Of a DNA stretch of 64,000 nt, positions 21,881 through 33,026 are shown in pieces. Source of the stretch: Ursus arctos (taxonomy: Eukaryota; Chordata; Mammalia; Carnivora; Ursidae). Numbering within the stretch: the first letter of the stretch is position 1; every line of letters starts with the position of its first letter. Where the stretch lies: positions 31,818,475 to 31,882,474 of the forward strand of contig NW_026622808.1 of NCBI RefSeq assembly GCF_023065955.2, in the 5' to 3' direction. A program made the translations under genes and the position numbers. The notes under the pieces are model-generated. The model was not told the origin of the DNA, ran no database searches, and worked only from the letters and a program-made list of their open reading frames with translations.

Positions 21881-22100
21881 GTGTGGTGGTAAGGGGGCAT
21901 GTCATTAGCCATCTTTTATAAATTAGGTGTAGATAAGTCAGTGAGTTAGATGGGTGGAATAGTCACTGTATGGGGGTGGTGAAGTGATTTCCATTCTTCC
22001 GGTTAAAAAACCATGGAAGGAAAAGGGAAAGGGGGAAGGAGAAGGGAAAGGGAAATCATGGCTCTGACCATAGTCGGAAGGGTTTTGTGATGTATTTGGG

Positions 22101-22202
22101 ATGGGAGAGATTTCAGCAGTCTCTCTTCTGCTGTCCTGTCTGCCACCCCCTTGCAGGGTATTCAATAAACTTCTATCTCCTTAAAAAAAATGGGAGAGAT
22201 TT
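22101..22202 (+). mobile_element. tiny processed insertion with poly(A) and target duplication
   Basis: ATGGGAGAGATTT occurs at 22101-22113 and 22190-22202. Between them lie about 76 bases with AATAAA at 22164-22169 and eight A's at 22183-22190. The 3' part (GGTATTCAATAAACTTCTATCTC) closely resembles the LTR-like stretch at 8217-8236. It therefore looks like an L1-mobilised fragment of such a transcript. Confidence 0.7.
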
Positions 22203-22224
22203 TAATGCCACTTTCTCAGGGCCA

Positions 22225-23470
22225 TAGCCACAGGTGACCAGAGCCCAGAGGACCAGCAGCAGCAGCAACAGCATTCTGATAAAAACCACTGGAGGAGCAA
22301 AGCAGAAGATCAAGGAAGAGGAGGTTCTTAACCTTGTCTGGGAGTACAAATTAGAGGGGCACTTACAAGGTTTTCTCTAGCTCACCCCAGGGACCATCAG
22401 TAAGCTCCCAGGCAGGCAACCTAGTATTGAAGATACAACTCAGTCCAGCCCATAGGACAAACTCTGGGGAAGTGCACACGGCTCGTGAAAGGGTAGAAAC
22501 CTCAGGATTTGGAGCAGTTGAGTTTGGAGAGCATGGACCAGATTTTAGCCAGAAGACACATCTATTCAGACACAAGGCAGTCACAGGGGAAACATGCATG
22601 TGGAGGGAGTGCAGGCGAGGCTTTGGCAGGAAGTCACATCTCATCACACATGAGAGGACACACACAGGGGAAAAGCCTCCTGTGTGTGGGGAGTGTGGGT
22701 GAGGCTTTATAGAAATATCTACCCTCCACAACCACCAGAGTGCACATTTGGGTGAGAAGCCTCATGTGAGCAGGGAATGTGGATGAGCTTTTAGCCACAG
22801 ATCAGACCTCCTCAGACACCAGAGGACACACACAAGCGAGAAGCCCTTCGTGTGCATAGTATGTGGGCAAGGCATTAGTGAAAAGTCAGACCTTGTTAAG
22901 CACCAGAGGATTCACACAGGAGATAAGCCTTATGTGTGCAGGAACTGTGGCCGAGGCTTTAGGGTGAAATCACACCTCATCACCCACCAGAAGACACATT
23001 CTGGGGAGAAGCCTTATGCGTGTGGGGAGTGTGGGCAAGCTTTTAGCTGCAGAACAGTCCTCAGCACACACCAGAGGACACACACGGGTGAGAAGCCTTA
23101 CAAGTGCATGGTGTGAGGGCGAGACTTTAGCCCCAAGTCTACTCTCAGCACATGTCAGAGGACGCACTCAGGGGAAGAGCCTTATGCGTGCAGGGAATGT
23201 GGGTGTGGCTTTAGCTATAAGTCAGCCCTCATGAGACACCGGAGGGCACACTCAGGAAAAACCCTTAGGTGTGCAAGGAGCAAGGGTGTGTGTTTAACAA
23301 CAAGTCAATTGTCAGCCACACCAGAGAACACACTCAGGGGAGAAGGCTTGATTGTAAGGTAATGTGGACAAGGCTTTAGCTGGACATCACTCCTCATCAC
23401 ACAGCCGAGGACATACTCAGGGAGAAGCCTGCGTACAGGGAGTGCAAAGTGTTAGCTGGAGGTGACCTCT
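22225..23470 (+). pseudogene. ZNF589: ZNF589-like C2H2 zinc-finger terminal exon, inactivated
   Basis: Holds about ten 84-bp C2H2 units with linkers such as HTGEKP and HTGDKPYVC. The pre-finger spacer (for example KIQLSPA and FGAVEFGE) and the finger [20 protein letters not shown] agree with ZNF589, a KRAB-type DNA-binding repressor in human; location next to CAMP and NME6 supports this. Breaks visible: a stop (TAA) and frame changes in the spacer at about 22325-22430; TGA at 22700-22702 and 22784-22786, both at the arginine of the CGRGF motif exactly one finger apart; TGA at 23114-23116 in place of the second cysteine of the seventh unit. Units nine and ten have lost cysteines or histidines. 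No KRAB exon was recognised upstream. The central run 22850-23113 is still open, so a short product is not excluded, but an intact protein is. Confidence 0.88.
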
Positions 23471-24359
23471 TAAGAAACACTGAGAGTCACATCTGTCCTC
23501 CATACATGACCACCCCATGCTAGCTCACAGAGGGCTTCAGGCACAGTCTTCTGACCCCTGACCCCTCTGTGAGTGTAAAGGTGGCAGAAGTCTAGCTTCT
23601 GAGAACAGAGGTACCAAGTGATGCTCCCCTTAGTGGTCTTCGCACCTAATCAACTAATTCTTACTTCCTTCTGCAAGTCCATTAGTCTCAATTGATTTTT
23701 ATGACACTCTCCTGTTTTATTTTTTTTCTATGTCCCTAACCTTTGCTGCATCCTTTTCTATCCCTGCCTTTAGGGATTGCTCAGGGTTCAGTCTCTAGCC
23801 TGCAATCTGAGGGACTCCTTGACCATGTCTTCCTGCTACCCCTCCAATCCCAAAACCAGGTTCCTTTAACCATACCCCAAAAATTCTTTGGTCTCGGAAC
23901 TTAGACCTCATAACCATGTTGCTTTGGCCCTCTCCTGGCACGTGTAAGATTACTAGCAATGCCCACCATCAGCCTGACAATACCAGGTTTCGGGGCCTTA
24001 AAGCACAGCCCCTCTAAAAGTGCCCCCAATGTCTGTGCCCAGTCTTTTAGCCACATGCTTAAAACTGTCCTCACTATGCTGCTAAAAGCTCTTTCAACTG
24101 GACTCACTCTTGCCTGTCTTACATTCCCAGCACCATAATGGCCCTTCTTGGCCAACATGATGGAAAGAAAAAAAATGTATGTATTCTATTAAAATTCACA
24201 CAGCATTGTAGAGCCATCACACAGGCTTGGCCTAGTGAGATCAATGTCAGATCCCGGAATCACAGGAAGAGATGCAGAGGGGACCAATATCCAGGCCAGG
24301 GCAGATAGCTTTGGGTTCCTTTCAGTCATGAATCACTCCCTCCTGTGTCTTCCTCTTTT
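23471..24359. other. intergenic, nothing recognised
   Basis: Unique sequence after the zinc-finger relic. No ORF or repeat that I can name. Confidence 0.45.
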
Positions 24360-24568
24360 CTTTTTTTCTTTTTTAAGATTTATTTATTTATTTATTTCAG
24401 AGACAGAGACAGAGAAAGAGAGAAAGGGAGGAGCAGAGGGAGAAGGACAAGCAGACTCCACACTGAGCGCAGAGCCCAACACAGGGCCCCATCCCAGGAC
24501 CCTGAGACCATTACCTGAGCTGAAATCAAGAGCCAGATGTTCAACTGACCAAGCCACCCATGCGCCCC
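24360..24568 (-). repeat. Can-SINE
   Basis: TTTTTAAGATTTATTTATTTA tail complement, (GA)-rich middle, and an AAGCCACCCATGCGCCCC head complement. Confidence 0.92.
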
Positions 24569-24818
24569 TAGCTGAAGTTTTGCTGTAGGGGCAAATGGCT
24601 CATTTCTGATGGATGATAAGAGATCCCAGACTCAAAAGGCTGCAGGGCCTGATAAGTAGAACTGAGACCAGGGCAGCTCCTGTGTTCCTGCTGGCCTCAT
24701 CCTTCAACCTCACCCCTAAAGTTCCCTGGCTTTTAGCCCTACAAACACTTCACCCCCTTTTTTTCTCAGCTTTGTCCCTCAGTATAGACTTCTTCCTTCA
24801 TTTTGCAAATTTTCTTTT

Positions 24819-24843
24819 TTTTTTTTTGAGATTTTATTTATTC

Positions 24844-24874
<31 letters not shown>

Positions 24875-25034
24875 GAAGAGCACAAGCTGGGGGAGGGGAA
24901 GAGGGAGAAGGACAAGGGGACTCCATCCTGAGCATGGAGCCCAACACAGGACTCAATCCCAGGACCCTGAGATCCTGACGGGAGCCAAAATCAAGAGTCA
25001 GTTGCTTAACTGACTGAGCCACCCAGGCGACCCA
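24819..25034 (-). repeat. Can-SINE with (GA)n expansion
   Basis: T-tract, ATTTTATTTATTCATTTG, (GA)12 at about 24848-24872, and a GAGCCACCCAGGCGACCC end. Confidence 0.92.
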
Positions 25035-25318
25035 AATTTTCTTTTGATGTTGAAGTACCTGCAGGCCGGGACTGTGGGGAAGAGTGCTTTGTGAAGGCGG
25101 GGGCGGGGGAGGGCGGGGGGCAGAGATGGCACTGGAGGTGCTACTCACTGGGTCTGCCCCTATCCCAACTTCTGTGGGGATGAAGTAGAACCTTCCAAGA
25201 TCAGCTCAAGTTGCTGTAACTGATTCCCTACCTCTGCCTCCCTGAGTAATGCAAATACCCCCATCACCCACCCCACTTTTGCACAAAGTTTTAACATCTT
25301 AAGAGGTCTGTGTTTATT

Positions 25319-25520
25319 TTTTAATTATTTTTAAAGATTTTATTTATTTATTTATTTGACAGAGAGCGAGCACAAGCCGGGGGAGTGACAGGCAGAGGGA
25401 GAGGGAGAAGCAGGCCCCCCGCAGAGCAGGGAGCCTGATGCAGGACTCAATCCCAGGACCCTGGGATCATGACCTCAGCCGAAGGCAGACGCTTAACCAA
25501 CTGAGCCACCCAGGCGCCCC
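25319..25520 (-). repeat. Can-SINE
   Basis: TTTAAAGATTTTATTTATTTA start and GAGCCACCCAGGCGCCCC end. The flanks AAGAGGTCTGTGTTTA and AAGAGGCCTGTGTTTA are the target duplication. Confidence 0.95.
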
Positions 25521-26560
25521 AAGAGGCCTGTGTTTAGAGGCCACTTTTCCATGAGGCTCTGTGGGAGTGCTTTCTTGACTCAATCCAAGGGTCCTGGTTT
25601 TCTGCAGCTGTTTCCATCATCATTCCTATATCCCCTGCCTTTGCTCCTACTTTCCACATCTAGAGAGGGCGCTTCACACCCTGACTTCGGTGATACCTCT
25701 TTCTAGGTCTTGGGGTGAGAGATGGGAATTAAAGTCCTCACATGTGGCTCTGCAGTTCAGATGCTGGGCCCGAGGGTGAGCTTCTCTCCAGGGAGAGAGA
25801 GAAGGATGGAATGAGGCTCAGGCATATACGAGTCTAAAGGGATCGCGGATGCTCCAAACCTTAGAATCCAGGACGGGTGAATCCTGGGTGCTCTTGGAGA
25901 ACTGGGATAAAGGTGGACTCAGTTTAGGCATCTAGGGAATTGCTTATCTGGGGAAGTGAATCTCACTCTCCCCCTGACCTTGGGTGATTCAAGGGCCCAG
26001 GCTCTTAGGGCCATATGTGACCAAGAAGAATAAGCCTGGGGGAGAATTTGTGGCATAATGAATTCATGGGAGGGATTCTTGGGTAGATGAGTGTTTGAAC
26101 TTAGAGATTCCAGTTCCATGGGAGAGGATTTTGTGGGGTGGGAGGCTGACAGGTGAAAAAACTTTCAAATGTTCTAATAGCTACTGTGAAGAGGTAGCTA
26201 TCTTCTGAAATGTCCAAATTTTGCTGGATTTCTATGCTATCATCTGTTTTCAAGTTGAATCTCTACTGAGGATATTTTTTATTAATCTGGAATATTTTTA
26301 TTAATCTGGTATATTTTAGTCATAAGTGTTTCATTTGATTTTAAGTAAAATTGCAGAAATAGAAAATGAATTTGCTTGATTTCAGGTTAAAACAAATACA
26401 TATAGCCATCTTCTGTAAATAATCATTTTTAAACCTTGGAAGTTATTCTCTTACAGGAAATAATGGTCTTATAGAGCCAGATCTGTGTCTGCACAACATG
26501 TAGTATCTATTATGATTTCTTTTCACTGTCAAACTTCTCTTTGGAAGATGAACCAGTTCT
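25521..26560. other. intergenic, nothing recognised
   Basis: No exon or nameable repeat. There is a short 19-bp-period duplication around 26268-26320 (ATTTTTATTAATCTGG twice). Confidence 0.45.
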
Positions 26561-26561
26561 T

Positions 26562-26750
26562 GGAGCACCTGGGTGGCTCAGTTCGTTAAGCACCTGCATT
26601 TGGCTCAGGTCATGATCCCAGAGTCTTGGGATGGGGCCCCGAATCGGGCTCCCTGCTCATCAGGAAGCTTGCTTCTCCCTCTGCCTCTGTCCCATCTCTC
26701 ATGCTCTCTCGCTCTCTCAAATAAACAAATAAAATCTTAAAACAAAACAA
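26562..26750 (+). repeat. Can-SINE
   Basis: GGAGCACCTGGGTGGCTCAG head and AAATAAAATC tail. AGATGAACCAGTTCTTG occurs on both sides as the target duplication. Confidence 0.95.
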
Positions 26751-26804
26751 AAGATGAACCAGTTCTTGAAGTCCAGCTCTCAATCCAGTGCTCTTTCCTT
26801 TCTG

Positions 26805-27553
26805 TTCCATGGATATCAATAGTCCATTCTTTTTTACTGCTGAATAACATTCCATTGTATGGATAAGTCACAATTTATCCATTTACCTGTTGATGGACTT
26901 TGGATTGTTTCCAATTTGGGCTATATTATGAACATTCATGTACCATGCTTTGTATGGGCATATGCTTTCAGGTATCTTGGGTAAAAACATAGGAGTGGAA
27001 TGAATGGGTCATATAACTGGTGTATGCTTGACTTTTTATTATAAAACAACCAAACTTTCCTAAAGTGGTTTTCCCATTTTTTATACTCACCAGCATGGTA
27101 TGAGAGTTTCAGTTCCTCCACATTCTTACCAACACTTGGTATGGATAATATTTTTAATTTTAGACATTCTAATACGTGTATAGTGATATCGCATCTTGGT
27201 CTTACTTTACATTTCACTAATGGGTTATAACGTTTAATATCTTTTCATTTTGCCCATATTATTTATTGGGTGTTTGGTTTCCTATTATTGAGTTTTGAGA
27301 GTTCATTATATATTTTTGATACAAGCCCTTTATCAGATATGTAATTTGCTCTCAAAATTAATGAAAGACGTAAAGGTAAGAGCTAAAATTATAAAACTCA
27401 GAGGAAAACATAGGCAACCTTTGTGATCTTCGGTTAGGCAATGAAATATTGGATCACCAAAAACACAACAAATAAGAGGAAAAAAAGATAAAATGGATTT
27501 AATAAAAATTTAAAACTATCGTGCTTCAAAAGACACATTAAGAAAGTAAAAGT
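26805..27553 (-). mobile_element. L1 3' fragment with 5' inversion
   Basis: 26805-27350 is minus-strand L1 3' sequence ('tttactgctgaataacattccattgtatgg ... ccctttatcagatatgtaatttgc'). 27358-27553 is plus-strand L1 ORF2-end sequence ('aaaactcagaggaaaacatagg ... caaaagacacattaagaaag'). In L1 order the second segment sits just upstream of the first, which is the layout left by twin priming. Confidence 0.8.
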
Positions 27554-27959
27554 AAAAGATTACTTTGTTGGTATGTCTTTATTCACTTTTACCTCGGAAC
27601 TGGACCTTGGATCTGGACCTTTAACTTCATATGTGCACCTAGATGTGATCTTAGTCATAGATATTGGATCAGGACCTTAGGTCTACAAATGTATGTTGGA
27701 CATGCAGCTCGGACCTGGATTTGTCCAGTTCCTTGGAAATGATCATAAGCTAGAAATTATAAGTGGATGTGAAACTTTTACTTAGACCTTGGTATTTCTC
27801 CTGGACTTAGACACCTGGACCTTGGACAATATTTAGATCTCAGGCTCCAGCCTTATAATTAAATTTTTGACCTATATTTTTCCAGAATCTTGGACCTGAG
27901 CTTATATCTGGACCTTGGTCATGGACCTGGACCTTGGACCTCGATCTGGAGCATGAGTG

Positions 27960-28470
27960 TTATATGGTAGGGCTGCCATAACAAAGTACCACAAACTGGC
28001 TCACTTAACCAACAGAAGTTCTGCAAGTTAAAAATTCAAGATAAGCTATTGGCAGGGTTGATATCTTCTGAGGACTGTTCTGCAACAGTTCTGCAAGTTA
28101 AAAATTCAAGATAAGCTATTGGCAGGGTTGATATCTTCTGAGGACTGTGAAGGAGAAATCAATTTTTACCTCTGTCCTGGTTTCTGGTGTTTTTCTGGCA
28201 ACCTTCAACATTCTTGGATTTGTAGATGAATTGCCCCACTCTCTGTCTTTATGCTCACATGGTAGTTCTCCCTGTATGTGTATCTGTGCCAAATTTCTCC
28301 TTTTTATAAGGACACCAGTCATCGAATTAGGGGTCCACCCACTCCTGTATGACTTCATCTTAACTAATAACATTTACAACAACCTTGTTTCCAAATAAGG
28401 TCACATTCTGCAGTACTGGGAGTTAGGTCTTCAACACATGAATTTCTGAGGACTACAATTCAACCCATAA
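27960..28470 (-). mobile_element. old interspersed repeat inside the minisatellite
   Basis: 'GGGCTGCCATAACAAAGTACCACAAACTGG' through 'TTTATAAGGACACCAGTCAT' and 'CAACACATGAATTTCTGAGG' is the familiar layout of an old medium-reiteration element. I cannot name the family safely. Orientation is nominal. Confidence 0.5.
28017..28148 (+). repeat. 70-bp tandem duplication
   Basis: The segment beginning AGTTCTGCAAGTTAAAAATT at 28017 recurs at 28087. About 62 bases match perfectly, followed by an 8-base spacer. Confidence 0.95.
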
Positions 28471-28698
28471 ATGTGTAAAGTGGTATCTTTAACGACATTG
28501 ACCTGGACTCTGTATAGGAACTTGGAATTTGGACTTGGAACTGGATGTTGACCTGAGCAGAACATTGAACCTGACCTTAGACCTAGACCTTGACCTTTGG
28601 AAGAGTGCCTGAAACTTTGATCAGGAGATCAGACCTGGATTTTGGATATGGACTTGGACTTTGGACCCAGTACCTGGATTTGGACATGGACCTAAATT

Positions 28699-28890
28699 TT
28701 TTTTAAAGATTTTATTTATTTATTTTGAGAGCGTGAAAGAGAGTATGAACGAGGGGGAAGGGCAAAGGGTGAGGGAGAAGCAGGCTACCTGATGAACAAG
28801 GAGCCCAGTGTGGGATTTGATCCCAGGACTCTGGGAACATGACCTGAGCTGAAGGCAGTTGCTTAACTGACTGAACCACCCAGGCACTCT
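28699..28890 (-). repeat. Can-SINE in the minisatellite
   Basis: TTTTTTTTAAAGATTTTATT start and GAACCACCCAGGCACTC end. GGACCTAAATTT lies on both sides. Confidence 0.93.
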
Positions 28891-29407
28891 GGACAAGGAC
28901 CTAAATTTGACATTGGAATTGGATTTGACATTAGGCCTGGTCTTTGGACTGGATCTGGGTTTTGGAACTGTGCCTTGGAACTTAAAGTTTTATCTTGAAC
29001 CTTCTCCTCTAAAGTTGGACATGCCCCTTGTACCTCAACTTGGATGTGAGCCTGGACCTGACCTTGGTTGTGGACATTGGACCTGCACTTTGACGTAGAC
29101 ATGGACCACGGGACCTGCACTTCAGTGTTGGAAGTAGACTTTAGACCTTGTTCCTGAGCCTTGAATTTGGATTTCAAACCTTGATCTCTGACCCTGACTT
29201 AAATTACATCTGAATCTCAACCTGGTCTTTGGCCTTGGGCATCAACATGGTCTTTGAACTTGGACTTGAACCTTGAAACTCGTTATCATATCTGAACTGT
29301 GTACCTGAACATTCCTGGACTTCAGACCTAAACTTAGACATGGTATTTGCTTATTAATCTGCATTTAGATCTTGAACTTGAATTTGGTTGTTGAAACTGA
29401 AATTCTT

Positions 29408-29600
29408 TTAAAAAAGATTTTATTTATTTATCTGACAGAGAGAGAAAGAGAGCACAAGTAGGCAGGGCAGCAGGCAAAAGGCGAGGGAGAAGCAGGTTCC
29501 CTGCTGAGCAGAGAGCCTATGTGGGGCTCGAACCCAGGGCCCTGGGATCATGACCTGAGCCAAAGGCAGACACTTAACTGACTGTGGCAGCCAGGTACCC
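29408..29600 (-). repeat. Can-SINE in the minisatellite
   Basis: TTTTAAAAAAGATTTTATTT start, GA-rich middle, GGCAGCCAGGTACCCA end. Confidence 0.9.
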
Positions 29601-30328
29601 ATGGTTGTTGAATCTGAATTTCTAACAGAGGACTTGGACTTTATACCTGGACCATGGATCTGACCCCATGTCTAGACTTCAGACCTGGATGTGGACATGA
29701 CCTTGGGCCAAGAATGTAGACCTGGATGTCCATCCTGAACTTTGACCTTCTCCTGGACATTGAACCTGAAACTTAGACATACATAGGACCTGGAACTTGT
29801 TCCTGACATTGGACTGTACATTGGACCTGGACCTCAGGTATGAACTTTAGATATGCACATGCACACTGGACCTGAACCTTGGACCTAGATTTTCCCAGTT
29901 TCCTATATATTACCTTTAACTAGAATTTGGAACTGAACCTGGATTTTTGACTTGGACATTGGAGCTGGACCTTGTATGTGGACATGGACTTTGAAGCTGA
30001 ACCTTGGAATTCAACCTCAGACGTGGATTTGTTCAGCATTTAGGAACTGACATTAGACCTGGATCTTGGTCAAGGATCTGACTCATGCTTCAGCCTTGGA
30101 CCTGGGACTCAGACTTCAGTCTGCATCTTGGACTTAGGACCATGATCTGGACAATGTAAATGAACTTGGACTTTGGACCTGGACCTTGGACCAGAATTTG
30201 TACATGACATTGGACCTGATCTTTGGATCTAAATCTGGACCTGGTTTTGGATGTTGGACTTAGACCTAAGGCTTTGATTTTACCTGGAACATATACTTGA
30301 CATTAGACTTGATTATTAGACATGTACC

Positions 30329-30495
30329 AGCACTTGAGAGAGAGAGGTGGGGGCAGGAGCAGAGGGAGAGGGACAAACAGACTCCACGCTGCCACGGAGC
30401 CCAACACAGGGCTTAATTCCATGACCCTGAGATCATGACCTGAGCCAAAATCAAGAGTTGGACGCTCAACTGACTGAGCCACCCAGGTGACCCTG
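30329..30495 (-). repeat. Can-SINE, tail-truncated, in the minisatellite
   Basis: Starts in the GA-rich part (TTGAGAGAGAGAGGTGG) with no A-tail complement, and ends GAGCCACCCAGGTGACCC. Confidence 0.85.
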
Positions 30496-30618
30496 GATCT
30501 CAAATCTTGCTTTTTCTTGAACAATGTACCTTACCTTAAAAATGTAAATTGTGCTTACATTTGGATCTTTGACTTGGACCTGCATCTATGAACAAGGTAT
30601 TGGACCTCACCAGTGAGT

Positions 30619-30818
30619 TTTTTTTTTTTAAAGATTTTATTTATTTATTCGACAGAGATAGAGACAGCCAGCGAGAGAGGGAACACAAGCAGGGGGAGTG
30701 GGAGAGGAAGAAGCAGGCTCATAGCCGAGGAGCCTGATGCGGGGCTCGATCCCATAACGCCGGGATCACGCCCTGAGCCGAAGGCAGATGTTTAACCGCT
30801 GTGCCACCCAGGCGCCCC
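30619..30818 (-). repeat. Can-SINE in the minisatellite
   Basis: Complete young-looking copy. CTCACCAGTGAGTTTT duplicates on both sides. Confidence 0.95.
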
Positions 30819-32740
30819 TCACCAGTGAGTTTTGGCAATGAAATTGGACTTTGATCCTAGACCTCAGATCTGGATATTGTTCTTAGACTTAGGCTTCAGT
30901 ACTGGATTTGAATCTCAAATATGACTATCAGACCTTAAAGCTGAACCTCATTTCTGGACCCTGACCCTATAACTCAGAATGGATTACACATGACCTTGGA
31001 ACTAAAATGTGGATCTGGATCTTGGAGCTGGAACTCAAGCTGTATAGATATTCAACCTGGACTTTAGACATGGATTTAATCTGAATCTTGGACTTAACTT
31101 AGACCTGGGAAGTAGACCCAGAATTGGACCTTGGACCTGGTCCTTGGAGGTCTGCATTGGATCTGACTTTGGATCCAGACTTTGGGTCTTGACCTAAACC
31201 TGGACTTTGGAAGTAGTTGAGTGTTTCTCAACCTTGAACATGGGCCTTGAATCGAGACTGTGAACCTGGGCCTAGATTTGACATTAAACACTAACATTGG
31301 ACCTGAGCCTCAAATATGAACATAGATATTGGACATGGAGCATGGACTTGACTTGGATCTGGATCTTAGATACAATCTTTGGAACTGAACACTGACCTGC
31401 TCCTGAACCTTGTTGTAGATGTTGGATGTGGAATTGGCCTGTAAGTTAGTCCTGACATTAAACCTGGTCCTTGGACATGGGCTTTGATATTAGAACTGTA
31501 TCTTGGACCTCAGACTTGAACACTGAACCTTTTAAACTTGGATCTGCCCTTTGACCTGAACGTGGGGTATGGATCTGCATTTGATCTTGGATACTTATGT
31601 TGGACTTGGTCTCTGGAGATGGGCATGGATCTTGGACCTGGACCTTAACCTTAAATGTTGTAGACTTAAGGACCTTGTTCTCAAACTCTGGACCTGGACC
31701 TCGAACCTGGAAACTCAGACTTAGGCCTGGATCTTAGACTTGGCCCTTAGGTCTCAAACTGGTCCTTGGACATAGAAATGGACCTTAGACTTGAACATCA
31801 AATCTCGACTGTGGAACTCTGTTTGTCTGTGATGTTGGACCTGTCCTCAGACTTGGTCTTTGGTGATGGACCTAGACCTTGGAACTATTACTTGAACTTC
31901 AACCTCTAACCTGAGACTTTGACCTCATGTCAAGACCTCAGACCTAGAAATCAGACCTACACCAGGACATGACCTTGGATCTGGAATGTTGATCTGAACC
32001 AGAATCCTAGCTATAGAGTGGGGGACCTGGGACTTAGACTGGAACCTTAGTTTGGAACTCAACTTGTCCTGGACATTGAACTCAGACATGGGATTGACTT
32101 GGATCTTGGAACTTACCTTTGACTTTTACTTAGATGTCTAACTTTGGTCACAGAACTTGAACTTAGGGCACTTGTTTTGGTCTCCTTGTGGGTGCTACTC
32201 CACCACCTTAGTATTTTTCCATGGGGGAGGGTAGCCTCAGACCTGGCTAGGAAATAGAGTGCTTCCCCTGGCTGCTTACTGATAGCTGGCACTCCTGATC
32301 AATCCTCCTGTCCGTTTGCCTGGTGCTTTGAGTTGGACTTTCTATTTAGTCTGTTTAATCATGGGAAAAAATAGGCCAGATGGGCTGCCACCTGTTGCTG
32401 GGTTAGGGTTTGGGAAATTCCTAGTCTGGATCACCTTGTTCTATCATGTGGGGAGATCTAAGATGCCCTGCTGCTATGCTGTTCCTCTAGTCTGGAAGTC
32501 TCAAACCAGTTCTCCTTCAGAGAACCTTTCAGAGTTCTCCTTGATTGTTTCTTGCATGATTTTCAGGTTTATACTTGTACTCAGCAGGGAGGAGCAGAGA
32601 TAAATGGGTCTACACCATTTTGTCTAGACTGAAAGTCACTGGTTCTAGGTTGCTCTAGGTTACTCTGTTGAGAGCTTTGCTATAAAGGTGAGCAGAGATA
32701 TGGGACAGTGGCATGAAGGAGATGTGGTGCTAAGAAATGT

Positions 32741-32872
32741 TTGTTTTTATTTTTTTATTTTTAATTAATCTTTAAAATTTTAAGTAGGCTCCATGCCCAA
32801 CGTGGGGCTTGAACTCATGACCCTGAGATTATGAGTTGCATGCTCTACCAACTGAGCCAGCCAGGAGCCCCT
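32741..32872 (-). repeat. short Can-SINE
   Basis: 'CTTTAAAATTTTAAGTAGGCTCC ... CCAACTGAGCCAGCCAGGAGCCCC'. Head-only subtype. Confidence 0.85.
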
Positions 32873-32981
32873 ATTTATTTATTTTTTAATGAAAGTACAG
32901 CCTGTTTGTAAGCTCTATCTCCTGATGATGCAGGAAGCATAGGAAATAATTACTGGAGCAATGCCCTGAATAGGTAGCAGA

Positions 32982-33026
32982 CTGTTTAAGGCCTTCCCTG
33001 CACAAAATGGGGAAGGCCTTAAACAG
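32982..33026. repeat. perfect 17-bp inverted repeat, 11-nt loop
   Basis: CTGTTTAAGGCCTTCCC (32982-32998) and GGGAAGGCCTTAAACAG (33010-33026) are exact reverse complements. Confidence 0.97.

Larger units (their letters stand above)
27590..32160. repeat. giant degenerate minisatellite (GGACCT/TTGGAC theme)
   Basis: About 4.5 kb of imperfect 6- and 12-base units such as CTTGGACCTGGACCTTGGAC, TTGGACCTGAAC and TGGACATGGACTT on the plus strand. It is interrupted by SINEs at 28699-28890, 29408-29600, 30329-30495 and 30619-30818 and by a unique piece with a 70-bp duplication at 27960-28500. Its short ORFs have no family likeness. Confidence 0.9.

Noticed and set aside
22427..23234. PRDM9-like zinc fingers
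   Set aside because: The finger style is similar, but the pre-finger spacer and the CAMP-NME6 neighbourhood fit ZNF589. No PR/SET exon was seen.
28863..29177. ORFs inside the 27.6-32.2 kb minisatellite
   Set aside because: They translate the tandem repeat and end arbitrarily; no evidence of coding.
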